Below, piece by piece: positions 1-8,592 of a stretch of DNA of 32,515 bases. Under the pieces are notes generated by a model. The model ran no database searches. It saw only the letters and a program-made list of their open reading frames with translations, and was not told the origin of the DNA. Source of the stretch: a virus; the IMG/VR virus record IMGVR_UViG_3300033149_002792, positions 1 through 32,515 of that record; one strand, 5' to 3'. A program made the position numbers and the translations under genes. Numbering within the stretch: the first letter of the stretch is position 1; each line of letters begins with the position of its first letter.

Positions 1-745
1 CAGGTATATTTAATGAACCACTTACTCTCAACGATGGATTCCAAGATAAATTAAATTCACCTTCCTTAGCAGTACAGTATGCTTCCATTTCATATATTCG
101 TTGTGTCGATTTAAATTTAACATTAACAAGATTTGATGATGTTCCAAATGTTTGATATGACGAAGTTAAACTTGTTAAAACAATGTTTCCATGTTCATAA
201 AAAACATTACCCACAGTAAATGATTCTTTATTGGCAGCAAATGACGCTGAATCTGCTTTATCATACAAATTCCCGTATTCATCATCATATAGAGTATATC
301 CTTGTGTTACATCTTCAACATGAACACTGCCAGGTTTTATTCCATCACCAATATATGCTTGTGGAATAGAAATAACAGCAGCCGTATTTTGTAAATTTTT
401 ATGAATGTTAAATGTGTTCGGGCCGAAATTGTGATCTGGTGCATAAAAATTATTATAATATATTGAACCAGTGGCTTGTTGACTATAAAAATTGGTAGCA
501 GCAAAATCCAATCGACTATCTATATAATAATACAAATGTTTTATACTATTATAAACAGTTCTTTTGTAAATTCCACCAGAACCTGTTTGTTCAAATTCTG
601 GAAATGGATAAAAATGACTACCTGTTTCTTCGTAAGCCCAAAAGAGTTTTAATTCAGAATCATCTTGTGTAAGAACCCATTGTTTATAAGCATAATATTC
701 TCTATACGAAACATCTTGAGGTGACAGTTCTTTAAATATGCTCAT
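1..745 (-). CDS. Phage virion (baseplate/tail) protein, 3' end outside window
   Basis: An open frame runs without a stop from an ATG at 745 to the window edge, giving about 248 residues (start MSIFKELSPQDVSYREYY). It is the last gene of the structural operon visible here, 39 bases downstream of the 385-residue virion gene. The protein is rich in Tyr, Ser, Thr and Asn, with many beta-prone stretches and short Gly-Ser turns, which is the composition of its neighbours and of phage baseplate or tail-fibre proteins. I recognise no named domain. The ribosome site is modest: AAGAGAAAC before the ATG. The call as a structural protein is inferred from context and composition; it could equally be a fibre, a fibre connector or a baseplate plate protein. 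Confidence 0.6.
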   Translation of the reverse strand, partial: MSIFKELSPQDVSYREYYAYKQWVLTQDDSELKLFWAYEETGSHFYPFPEFEQTGSGGIYKRTVYNSIKHLYYYIDSRLDFAATNFYSQQATGSIYYNNFYAPDHNFGPNTFNIHKNLQNTAAVISIPQAYIGDGIKPGSVHVEDVTQGYTLYDDEYGNLYDKADSASFAANKESFTVGNVFYEHGNIVLTSLTSSYQTFGTSSNLVNVKFKSTQRIYEMEAYCTAKEGEFNLSWNPSLRVSGSLNIP

Positions 746-784
746 TGTTTCTCTTTTCTTAATAAATTATTGTTTTTATTGAAT

Positions 785-1942
785 TTAATAATCCAACTTA
801 ATCTTGATTAATGCCTCTCTGTCAAAGCTTTTCAAAATTGGTTGGCTCAATTTCCCAACAGCCAATAATTCATTAGAATTATTATATAATCCAACTGTTG
901 TCACATAAACTTTTGGATCACCAATAAATGTGCTAATTTTTAATGCTCCATCAGATGAAGTATAAAATGTTGGATTGTTACTAAAATTATAATCTCTATT
1001 CTTAACTCGAACAAAATAATGTGTCGATGTCACGATTTCTTCATTACGTGCTTGAAAATGTTCTCCATCAACAATAGCATTAAATAATGCTTGATGATTG
1101 TTGGCATCAGCATCAACATCAGATGACGCGGATATACTAAGATAAGCATTTATAGCTTTTGGATTAAGAACTATAAGTCCTCTATCAGGATAAAATAATC
1201 CAATCCCACCAGATGGTTCAGTAGCAGCAGACGTTTCAACCACAGTCGTTGAGCCAGCTGTTATACTCCCACTAACAACATTATATATTCTACCAGTACT
1301 CGCTACATATTTATCATAATTATCAGCACTATCATCAATTAAATTTAATCGTTCCGATCCATTAACTAATGTCAATTCCCAATTACCAGCATCCATTTTT
1401 TGTTTCAATCGAGACCGTTGTATATTAATTACATAAATATCATCACTTGAATAACTATTACCAAATGTAAATTGTTCATCTTCTGGGTCAAGTAATATAT
1501 TCCTATATTGAGCATACGTTGCTTTTGTAGGTTCTTTAGATGTATTCACATTATCAATACTAAAATATCCACCACCAGTTCTATGTCCATATGTAACAGA
1601 AAATTGTACTGCTGCTGTTGAATCAGTATTTGGATCAAGATTATATACATCATAATACCAAGCCCCAGTACTTCCTGACTGTGTAGATGATGTATAAAAA
1701 TTAGATATACTACCAGTATTTCCTGTCCATAAACCAGTCGTGACACGCCTACTCAAATTCTGTACAACATCATCAGCCGTAAACGGACTATATACCTTTA
1801 ATTGAGTTGATGGTTGTGGTATAGCTGGTATACCACCACGAGCCCCGTCTTCACCCATTGCCGCCTTGAGTGCAGCCGCATCAGCTGCTTCCAGTGCTGC
1901 CAAACGAGCAGCTTCTTCACCGGCACTTAATATATCTGCCAT
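785..1942 (-). CDS. Phage baseplate/tail structural protein
   Basis: The 385-residue product begins with an Ala/Glu-rich helical segment (about residues 5-30) and continues as a beta-rich, Ser/Thr/Gly-rich protein. Its C-terminus (about residues 335-385) contains GDPKVYVTTVGLYN followed by LLAVGKLSQPILKSFDREA and ends IKLDY. To my memory this tail region resembles uncharacterised virion proteins of T4-like marine myoviruses, so I call it a baseplate or tail structural protein. It lies 18 bases downstream of the 223-residue virion gene with an AGGAG-type ribosome site, and is clearly part of the same late operon. The family resemblance is from memory, and the exact place in the particle is not known. 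Confidence 0.6.
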   Translation of the reverse strand: MADILSAGEEAARLAALEAADAAALKAAMGEDGARGGIPAIPQPSTQLKVYSPFTADDVVQNLSRRVTTGLWTGNTGSISNFYTSSTQSGSTGAWYYDVYNLDPNTDSTAAVQFSVTYGHRTGGGYFSIDNVNTSKEPTKATYAQYRNILLDPEDEQFTFGNSYSSDDIYVINIQRSRLKQKMDAGNWELTLVNGSERLNLIDDSADNYDKYVASTGRIYNVVSGSITAGSTTVVETSAATEPSGGIGLFYPDRGLIVLNPKAINAYLSISASSDVDADANNHQALFNAIVDGEHFQARNEEIVTSTHYFVRVKNRDYNFSNNPTFYTSSDGALKISTFIGDPKVYVTTVGLYNNSNELLAVGKLSQPILKSFDREALIKIKLDY

Positions 1943-1960
1943 TTTATATTCTCCTATGTT

Positions 1961-2632
1961 TTAGTCAATTGATTGCATTGTCGATCTTGGTCGTAATGTT
2001 TTAGCATAAACATACACTGGAATAGTTTGTGTTGCACCAGTATTGTTTCCAATTATTGTTAATGTCGTTGCTACATAATCTTGTGTATAAGCAATTACAT
2101 CTTTACTAATCAATGTAAACGATTTACCAACCTTAACAATTGATTGATTAAGTTCGGCATCACGTAAAAATGTAGGAACAACAGGTGTTATTGATTGATT
2201 CACAGGAGAATTAACTTCTAAATAAGCATAATTTGAATTACCCAATATAGCAGTATACCCAAATGTATCATCTTCATAATATCTCGTTGAAGGAACAATA
2301 TCAGCTTGCTGTCCATCTTTACCAAGTTGAATAGACGAATATGGAAGCGATACAATTGGCATTCTTGTTGTCGTCTTAGGTAATGTTACCAATTTATACC
2401 TCATCATTTGTGTTTCGTCTGGATGGGCCTCTAATACAGGCATACCTTCAATTATGGCTCCATAATAATTTGTACCCAATGGATGATCTGGCTGCCATAA
2501 ATCATAGTCTACTTCATCATCAGCCAAAGCAAATTTACTTACATTCAATGTTCCGCCTTTAGATAGTATCTCCCTACCCTTTTTCGTTAAAATGGCTTCA
2601 ACTGTGACAGAGGAATTGTCTAAATATCCCAT
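1961..2632 (-). CDS. Phage structural protein, T4-like myovirus type
   Basis: The 223-residue product starts MGYLDNSSVTVEAILTKKGR and continues with a segment around FALADDEVDYDLW and then YYGAIIEGMPVLEA. This order of motifs resembles a conserved but unnamed virion protein that I associate with T4-like cyanophage and pelagiphage genomes. The GMPVLEA and KLVTLPK elements are typical of it. The rest is beta-prone with no signal peptide or membrane segment. It is preceded by a 76-base gap holding a candidate late promoter motif (2674-2690), so it may be the first gene of a sub-operon that includes the two genes downstream. A GGAG-type site lies just before the ATG. The role in the baseplate or tail is inferred from neighbours. 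Confidence 0.6.
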   Translation of the reverse strand: MGYLDNSSVTVEAILTKKGREILSKGGTLNVSKFALADDEVDYDLWQPDHPLGTNYYGAIIEGMPVLEAHPDETQMMRYKLVTLPKTTTRMPIVSLPYSSIQLGKDGQQADIVPSTRYYEDDTFGYTAILGNSNYAYLEVNSPVNQSITPVVPTFLRDAELNQSIVKVGKSFTLISKDVIAYTQDYVATTLTIIGNNTGATQTIPVYVYAKTLRPRSTMQSID

Positions 2633-2673
2633 CGTTTAATCTCCTTTTAATTCGTGTTATATTAACTTCTATA

Positions 2674-2690
2674 ATCATATATAAATATAA
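2674..2690 (-). promoter_or_regulatory. Candidate late promoter motif (exact 17-bp repeat)
   Basis: The 17-bp sequence ATCATATATAAATATAA (plus-strand reading) occurs here and identically at 15964-15980. Both copies sit in an intergenic gap 30 to 45 bases before the start codon of a structural gene. On the transcribed strand it reads TTATATTTATATATGAT. It is not the T4 late octamer in the correct orientation. A role as a site for the gp55-like sigma factor encoded at 16047-16757 is inference from position. Confidence 0.35.
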
Positions 2691-2708
2691 TTAGAAAAAA
2701 TAATTCAT

Positions 2709-5700
2709 TTATTCTACTCGTATTTTACTTGGTCCTGTGTCAGTTGCTTTTAATTTATTAGGATTAGTATAGCTAATTTCAACTGGTTCACGACCATCAA
2801 CTGTTGTACTCAATGTATTCAATGTTCCACCATACCACATATCATTTCTCAATTCTCTATATTCATACAGCCAATTATCTTGCCCTAAATCATATACATC
2901 ATAATAATTGTGATATATGATTGTTCCATTAGAAAGAGTCCTTGATGATAAACGACTATATGTAACAGCCCCACCAGCATCAATTGACGATGTTATATAA
3001 GCATAAACTTGTCGTATGGTAAATGAACCTGTTTGAGTATCTTGAATAGGTTTAACCATTGGAATATATTGTTGTTCACCCACATAATAACTTGATGTTG
3101 CCCATAATCCAAGATCACGCAATCCTTCATATAATATATATTCAGACGAACTTGCATATGAAAATGATAAATTACCTTCATACTTAATGTAATCCCAACT
3201 CTGAGTTAATTGATGTTCAACATTTATTGGATCTCCTTCATAATCATTTCGTTCATAGCTTGGAGCTTGCCATTTTATTTTATCACGTTCAAGTATAGTT
3301 GGTTCAATTAATACACCAATAACAGGTTTAGCACGAGCAGGAATCAATGATCTCAATTGATTGAAAAATGATTGGTCAAATTGTCGTATTACTCTAATAA
3401 AATCATTAACCTGAGGTCTATCAGTATATTTCTTCCAATATTCTGTTTGTAATTCTACGAGATCTCTATATGTTTCTTCGTATCTATCTCTTGGATCACC
3501 CATTTCGCCAGCCAAATCAATTCCAGCAAATGTCGCTATTATATCTTTATTTATAGCATCTAATGGGCTAAAATAAATTCCTAACTTAGCAGAATCATTT
3601 GGGGCTCTATCATATGAACTTAATTCCGAACGTTGGCGAGGACTTAAATCACCAATCAATTCATTATTTTCAAGTCGTATTTTATTCTTTATAAAGCGTC
3701 CACCGCCGATGTTAGGAGTTAATGCAGCGAATTCTTCAGTTCTCGGTGTGTAATTCACCCAATCATCAAAATTAACTGCTGTTCCAGGAGTAGTAAATCC
3801 TTGATTCGCTTTTATGTCACTTACAGAAGTATCAGACGAATGATTTTTTGGATCATCAAATGAATATCGTAATATCAAATCATAATAAGTTCTTTTAGGG
3901 TCATTAGCATTATAAGCCTTAGGCCACCTCACATGATTATTCCATGTAGATTCTGATAGCGCACTATAATAACAACGAAATTCTTGAATTGAACCAGTAA
4001 ATTGTTGACCAAATGTATAAGCCGCATTCCCACCAATATAAAATGTTCCACCAGTTGTTATATCACCAGTAATACTTGCCGATGAATGCCAAATGATTCT
4101 ATCATATTCAGCTTTTTTCGTAAGAAGTTGAACATCATCAAAGTCGCTTCCACTCATTCTAACTAATATACTATTAAATTCATTATCAAAATATCTATAA
4201 TCTTCCGTTCTTGCTGCAGAGGAACCATCTTGTATTTGTAAATATCCCGTTCCATCTTGATTATTATGAAGCGTTACTCCCCATGTCGTCGTTCCAAAAA
4301 TTGATTGAGTTGGTTTTGTCGTCGGAGCAGCAGCAAATCTAATTTCTGTTGAATAAGGTATATGACTACCTGATATATTCCCCCAAGTAAAATCAACACT
4401 TTGGCTTCCTTCAAAATCAGCTCCATAAACAAAATCTTCAAATATATAAGCCGACTTATCTTGAATATCTGGATAATCTCTTGGATCAGGTCCTCCATAT
4501 TCGCGAATAGTCATCATTGATGTTGGTATTCCATAACAAGCCAACAGAGCCTTAATTGAACGTTCAGTACCCTTCGTCTTTAAAATATATGGTAAATTAT
4601 TAAGAATCCTTAACCATATCTCTTTTGATACATCACTATATGGCAACCAATCTTCATTTGAGCCACTCACACTTCCTGTATGATATGTTCCATATTCATT
4701 ATATCCAAATGCCCATCTCCAAAGATCAGCATTATCATTGCCATTAAACATATCAAAACCTTGAGACGATGCTACATGATACGTTAAATCTTTAGCCAAT
4801 CCTTCATACAAGGATTCATCACGATTTGATGTTAATGTTAATTGTTTTATATATGTGTACGTCGTATCAAAATGTTGACCAATCATATATGTGAAATTCA
4901 AGTAATCTTCATTGTTTTCGTCGGTCGTTATGTACGCTGGTAAATTATTTCTAAAATTATGGATATTGTCAGTATCAAATCGTTGAGTGATAGCCAATTG
5001 ATTAGCATACCAGTCAGTAGCTTCAGATGCTGTTGTTCCATATAAAGTATATGGATATTTTGTATTATTCTTAGGCCACTCATTTATAGCATTAAATAAA
5101 TATGTTTCATTTGATACTAATGAACCAGAATATTGTGAGCCAGATGTATAATATAAATGCCTATCATACGAATCAAATCCATTCTTTACTTGTCGTATTT
5201 TTGTTTGAAACCCAGCAACACTTTGAGACGTATATAAACTGGCTGTATATGATTCTATTGTTGCAATGTTAGCATTGTAAGATTCAATTAATTCAAGCTT
5301 ATATTTAAAATTTTTCAATCGTTCTTCAGCTGAACCAAAATGAATGAAATTAGCGTAATCAGAATAATCAATGTTAAGTTCAATATCACCAGAATCGGAA
5401 GCGCTCATGTAATAATCAAGAACAGCTTCTGTAGTCGTCGGCTGAGTAGATACTAAATCCGTCCATGTTTGATAACCTGTGTCACGACCAGTCATTCCAC
5501 CTACATTAACATCAAAATTTGCTGGTCTTATTATGAATCCATTTTCAATTTCATTTTCTAATCCAAGCATAAAAACTTTTTCAATTACTGGACGATTAAT
5601 TAAATAAGAAATCCATAATTGCTGTTTTTCTTTTATGTCCTTTGGTAATGATTCATATAATTTGAATACAATTGAATATGGTGAATCTGGATATTTTATG

Positions 5701-6578
5701 TCATCTCTAACCCAATTCGTTACAACAGCCTGATTATTATTACCAAAATTTAAATAATAATTGATATTTCCACTATAATCAGTAACAGTTACAAATGTAC
5801 TTAATACTGCTTTAAATGGAATTAATACATGTGCAATTGCCGTTTTATTCCAACCAACACCAAATGTTTCAGTCATAGCGAGTGTTACGGCTTTAGAGAT
5901 CAATCGTCGTTGATGTCCAATATTTAATATCTTCATATGATATTTAGAAAGAGTATTAGATAAATATTTTATTGTTGATTTCTTCAATACTAATATATCA
6001 TTTTCTAATAATTTATATTCATACGATGATCTGTCTTGAATTACTTCATGGGCTTGTAAAGAATTAAGTTGTCTATTAAAAAATATTTTAAATTGATCTG
6101 CTTCAATACCCTTGTCAGAAAAATTTTCTACTTGCCCATTAAATATTATATTTCTTTCAGGACTTGCTGTTTTGACTGGACGAACTCGAACTTCTTTTCT
6201 CGAAGGTGATATTTCTTCAATATATAATTTACTTCCTTCAGATGAACCAAGCATATTTCTAAAAAGATTATATGATATTCTATACTGTCCTCTTCTGAAT
6301 TCTAAGTCTCTAAGAGATTTACCTGGAGACAATACAATGTTTTTATTATATATCTGTGGAGGTTCACGCAATACATTCCATGAAAGTAAATTATCATCCA
6401 TATCATATACAGATAATTCTACCGTATCAGTGTTTATCGTTCCATATGTTTCCAAAATATATGATTCTGCTCCGCCTAACCAAATTAAATCTAAATCTTC
6501 TTGCTTAAATACTTCACCTCTAATTTGATCAGTAGCAGCTTTTATTTCATCAAAATTTTTATATGTTTTTATATCCAT
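2709..6578 (-). CDS. Large virion protein with LamG-like lectin domain
   Basis: At 1289 residues this is the largest gene in the window. A jelly-roll segment at roughly residues 725-880 looks like a LamG/concanavalin A-like domain: alternating short beta strands, a stretch around GTGYLQIQDG, and the closing FTGSIQEFRCYYSALS element typical of these folds. The remainder is Tyr/Ser/Asn-rich, with helical stretches around residues 420-470 and 660-690. Such proteins in large myoviruses are usually baseplate-associated or surface-exposed and may bind glycans on the host surface. It lies 8 bases downstream of the nucleotidyltransferase-like gene and continues the structural operon. The lectin-like domain is seen by pattern only; receptor binding is inferred. 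Confidence 0.6.
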   Translation of the reverse strand: MDIKTYKNFDEIKAATDQIRGEVFKQEDLDLIWLGGAESYILETYGTINTDTVELSVYDMDDNLLSWNVLREPPQIYNKNIVLSPGKSLRDLEFRRGQYRISYNLFRNMLGSSEGSKLYIEEISPSRKEVRVRPVKTASPERNIIFNGQVENFSDKGIEADQFKIFFNRQLNSLQAHEVIQDRSSYEYKLLENDILVLKKSTIKYLSNTLSKYHMKILNIGHQRRLISKAVTLAMTETFGVGWNKTAIAHVLIPFKAVLSTFVTVTDYSGNINYYLNFGNNNQAVVTNWVRDDIKYPDSPYSIVFKLYESLPKDIKEKQQLWISYLINRPVIEKVFMLGLENEIENGFIIRPANFDVNVGGMTGRDTGYQTWTDLVSTQPTTTEAVLDYYMSASDSGDIELNIDYSDYANFIHFGSAEERLKNFKYKLELIESYNANIATIESYTASLYTSQSVAGFQTKIRQVKNGFDSYDRHLYYTSGSQYSGSLVSNETYLFNAINEWPKNNTKYPYTLYGTTASEATDWYANQLAITQRFDTDNIHNFRNNLPAYITTDENNEDYLNFTYMIGQHFDTTYTYIKQLTLTSNRDESLYEGLAKDLTYHVASSQGFDMFNGNDNADLWRWAFGYNEYGTYHTGSVSGSNEDWLPYSDVSKEIWLRILNNLPYILKTKGTERSIKALLACYGIPTSMMTIREYGGPDPRDYPDIQDKSAYIFEDFVYGADFEGSQSVDFTWGNISGSHIPYSTEIRFAAAPTTKPTQSIFGTTTWGVTLHNNQDGTGYLQIQDGSSAARTEDYRYFDNEFNSILVRMSGSDFDDVQLLTKKAEYDRIIWHSSASITGDITTGGTFYIGGNAAYTFGQQFTGSIQEFRCYYSALSESTWNNHVRWPKAYNANDPKRTYYDLILRYSFDDPKNHSSDTSVSDIKANQGFTTPGTAVNFDDWVNYTPRTEEFAALTPNIGGGRFIKNKIRLENNELIGDLSPRQRSELSSYDRAPNDSAKLGIYFSPLDAINKDIIATFAGIDLAGEMGDPRDRYEETYRDLVELQTEYWKKYTDRPQVNDFIRVIRQFDQSFFNQLRSLIPARAKPVIGVLIEPTILERDKIKWQAPSYERNDYEGDPINVEHQLTQSWDYIKYEGNLSFSYASSSEYILYEGLRDLGLWATSSYYVGEQQYIPMVKPIQDTQTGSFTIRQVYAYITSSIDAGGAVTYSRLSSRTLSNGTIIYHNYYDVYDLGQDNWLYEYRELRNDMWYGGTLNTLSTTVDGREPVEISYTNPNKLKATDTGPSKIRVE

Positions 6579-6586
6579 CAGTCTCT

Positions 6587-7087
6587 CTAATTTAATAAAA
6601 TCGGTGTCTTATATACATATCCGCCACGTATTCTTTTTAATTGTTTTTCAGACGGTAACGTCCGTTCATATTCCCACAAATTATCACTAACTTGTTTTCC
6701 ATCTTCCCAATCAACTAAAACTTTGTTATCTTGTATTACTTTATTCGTCGCTATTAATTTTTTTGTTACAAATGTTTTTTCGCCATCATAAAATGGAGGA
6801 ACATGCTGATATTGAACATCTACAAACATATTAAATTTATCTAATCCTAATCGTATACCATCAATTAATATCTTTTCAATTTCAGTATAATTTATATCAT
6901 CGCTGTCTGTTAATACAATATCAATGTCTTTTGTATCATTGCCATCTAAAAATTTTCCACATAACCAAACTTTATATTTATCAATATTATTAAATGATAA
7001 AAATATGTCCTTCCACATATGATATTTTTTTAGTGTGGGAGTATTTGGTTTTTTTTCCGTTTCAATTACTTCATTATATTTCCACAT
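6587..7087 (-). CDS. Nucleotidyltransferase-fold protein (pol beta superfamily)
   Basis: The 166-residue product carries the hallmark of the polymerase-beta nucleotidyltransferase superfamily. A Gly-Lys turn at residues 44-45 is followed by D54-I-D56 in a hydrophobic strand (KDIDIVLT), and a later acidic residue, D90, sits in a second strand (FVDVQY). These would be the three metal-binding carboxylates. The usual GS is GK here. The protein is short, as in minimal MNT-type nucleotidyltransferases, and has no obvious substrate-binding partner domain. It sits 8 bases upstream of the giant virion gene and 14 bases downstream of another virion gene, so it is expressed with late structural genes. 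Substrate is unknown; nucleotide transfer to a protein, RNA or small molecule are all possible. Confidence 0.6.
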   Translation of the reverse strand: MWKYNEVIETEKKPNTPTLKKYHMWKDIFLSFNNIDKYKVWLCGKFLDGNDTKDIDIVLTDSDDINYTEIEKILIDGIRLGLDKFNMFVDVQYQHVPPFYDGEKTFVTKKLIATNKVIQDNKVLVDWEDGKQVSDNLWEYERTLPSEKQLKRIRGGYVYKTPILLN

Positions 7088-7101
7088 TAATTCACCTTCC
7101 T

Positions 7102-8592
7102 TTATGGTGATGGATCAAAATTCCAATCTCCTCGTCGAGGGTCATCAACTGGTTCGTCAGGAGGTAATGGTTCGTCAGGAGGATCAGGCATTGGTGGTTC
7201 ATATGAAGGTGGATCATCTAATGGTGGATATGTTGGTACTGTATCATCAATCACATATCCAGCAACAATGTTTGTGTAGACACCTTTCAATTCAACAGTT
7301 ATAGAAAGATCATTTCCTAATTTAGCACTAACACCAGTTACATGATTTGGAGAACCATACCAACCATCAAATCGGTATCTATTTTCTTCGCCAATTCTTC
7401 CAGTAATATACGCGTCGCTAACAACAGGGTCAGTCGTGATCATAACTGTATTACCGGTTTGTCCAACAATTATATACGGAACTGTTATGGATTCTCCACC
7501 AACTCTATTTCCTACAGCATCAAATTCTGTTACACTCATTTCCACATTAAAGCTACTTTTCACTCCCACAAAACCATCCAACATTTTTGCTGTCGTAACA
7601 TTGACTTTAGTAATATCACCCGATGGAATAACTGGAGGTTCACGTAGAAATGTTGCTAAAATATAATAAAAATTTCTATGTTCATCAATGAAAGGAATAC
7701 CAGTACCCTTCCTTCTCATAAATCTAAATCTTACCTCAGGCACATCAGAAAATTTAGTATATTCTTCAAGAACTCCTTGAGATTGATCATTTACATACCA
7801 ACCATTAAAATTTGATGGAATGTTTTCTAACATAAGAACAACATCTAAATCTATTGAATATTCCAAAAACGAAAATCCATTAATATCTTGTTCTACATCA
7901 TATAACGTATCTGAAACTCCTTTAGCAAATACGATTTCTGACATATGATCAATGACCCACCATTTAATACTAACTGGATTTGGAGAACCCATATTTTCTA
8001 ATGTATATGTTTCGTCATTAAAAATTGATGTATTAACACCAAATTTCAAATCGCTTGCAGATGGCAACCCAGATTCTAAATCAGGTAATATATGAACGAT
8101 TTTTGGAAACTCTCCAGAAAATGAACCAGTAGGTTCTCCAGGCCGTTCTTCTGTTGGTGCAGTTGGGATAATTGTTTCATTAATAATAATTCGTGCATTA
8201 GCATCCCTCAAATCTTTCCGAGCGTCTTCCAATTCTTTTCTCAAACGTTCAATTTCACTTAAATCAGCCGTCGTAAATAATTCTTTTATGTCTAAGTCCA
8301 AAACTTCTTTTACTTGTTCGTCATCATAATCAGGTTTCACTAAACCAATAGAAATATATTGGTCTGTCCGTTGTAATTGTGAATTTTCAAATACTGGATC
8401 TTCATACAAAAGAATGTTTCCTATTTCATCCCGTTTCGTCGGAACAATACCTCCAGATGCTTGAGTATCTAATTGAGCTTTCAACCGTTCATCAAGAGAA
8501 CGTATCTGTGCTCCATCAAGAGAACGTTTCTTGTCAGTTATCCAAACTTGTTGATCTTGAACATCCAATGCTTTTTTTAATGTAGTAGCCAT
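7102..8592 (-). CDS. Virion protein with coiled coil and Pro-rich tail
   Basis: The 496-residue protein has a helical N-terminal region and a clear coiled-coil segment at about residues 110-136 (SEIERLRKELEDARKDL). A beta-rich middle follows, containing a possible immunoglobulin-like stretch around residues 330-440, and then an extreme Pro/Asp/Glu tail from about residue 445. The tail includes tandem PPDEP units encoded by a direct DNA repeat near 7150-7190. The coiled coil suggests a trimer, as in fibres and baseplate connectors. The start codon overlaps the stop of the upstream gene (TAATG), so translation is coupled. No named family is recognised; the assignment as a structural protein comes from the operon and architecture. 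Confidence 0.55.
   Translation of the reverse strand: MATTLKKALDVQDQQVWITDKKRSLDGAQIRSLDERLKAQLDTQASGGIVPTKRDEIGNILLYEDPVFENSQLQRTDQYISIGLVKPDYDDEQVKEVLDLDIKELFTTADLSEIERLRKELEDARKDLRDANARIIINETIIPTAPTEERPGEPTGSFSGEFPKIVHILPDLESGLPSASDLKFGVNTSIFNDETYTLENMGSPNPVSIKWWVIDHMSEIVFAKGVSDTLYDVEQDINGFSFLEYSIDLDVVLMLENIPSNFNGWYVNDQSQGVLEEYTKFSDVPEVRFRFMRRKGTGIPFIDEHRNFYYILATFLREPPVIPSGDITKVNVTTAKMLDGFVGVKSSFNVEMSVTEFDAVGNRVGGESITVPYIIVGQTGNTVMITTDPVVSDAYITGRIGEENRYRFDGWYGSPNHVTGVSAKLGNDLSITVELKGVYTNIVAGYVIDDTVPTYPPLDDPPSYEPPMPDPPDEPLPPDEPVDDPRRGDWNFDPSP

Noticed and set aside
2674-2690. T4 late promoter octamer TATAAATA
   Set aside because: The octamer occurs on the plus strand, opposite to all genes. 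I therefore report only a motif, not a T4-type promoter.
6112-6528. 138-residue open frame on the plus strand inside the 1289-residue virion gene
   Set aside because: It is antisense to a clear gene, and no real gene on the plus strand was found anywhere. Long antisense frames are expected in this AT-rich sequence with few stops on the opposite frame.
7150-7190. Short direct repeats as a CRISPR-like or mobile element feature
   Set aside because: The two copies of GGTTCGTCAGGAGG encode the tandem PPDEP tail of the virion protein; there are no spacers or element ends.
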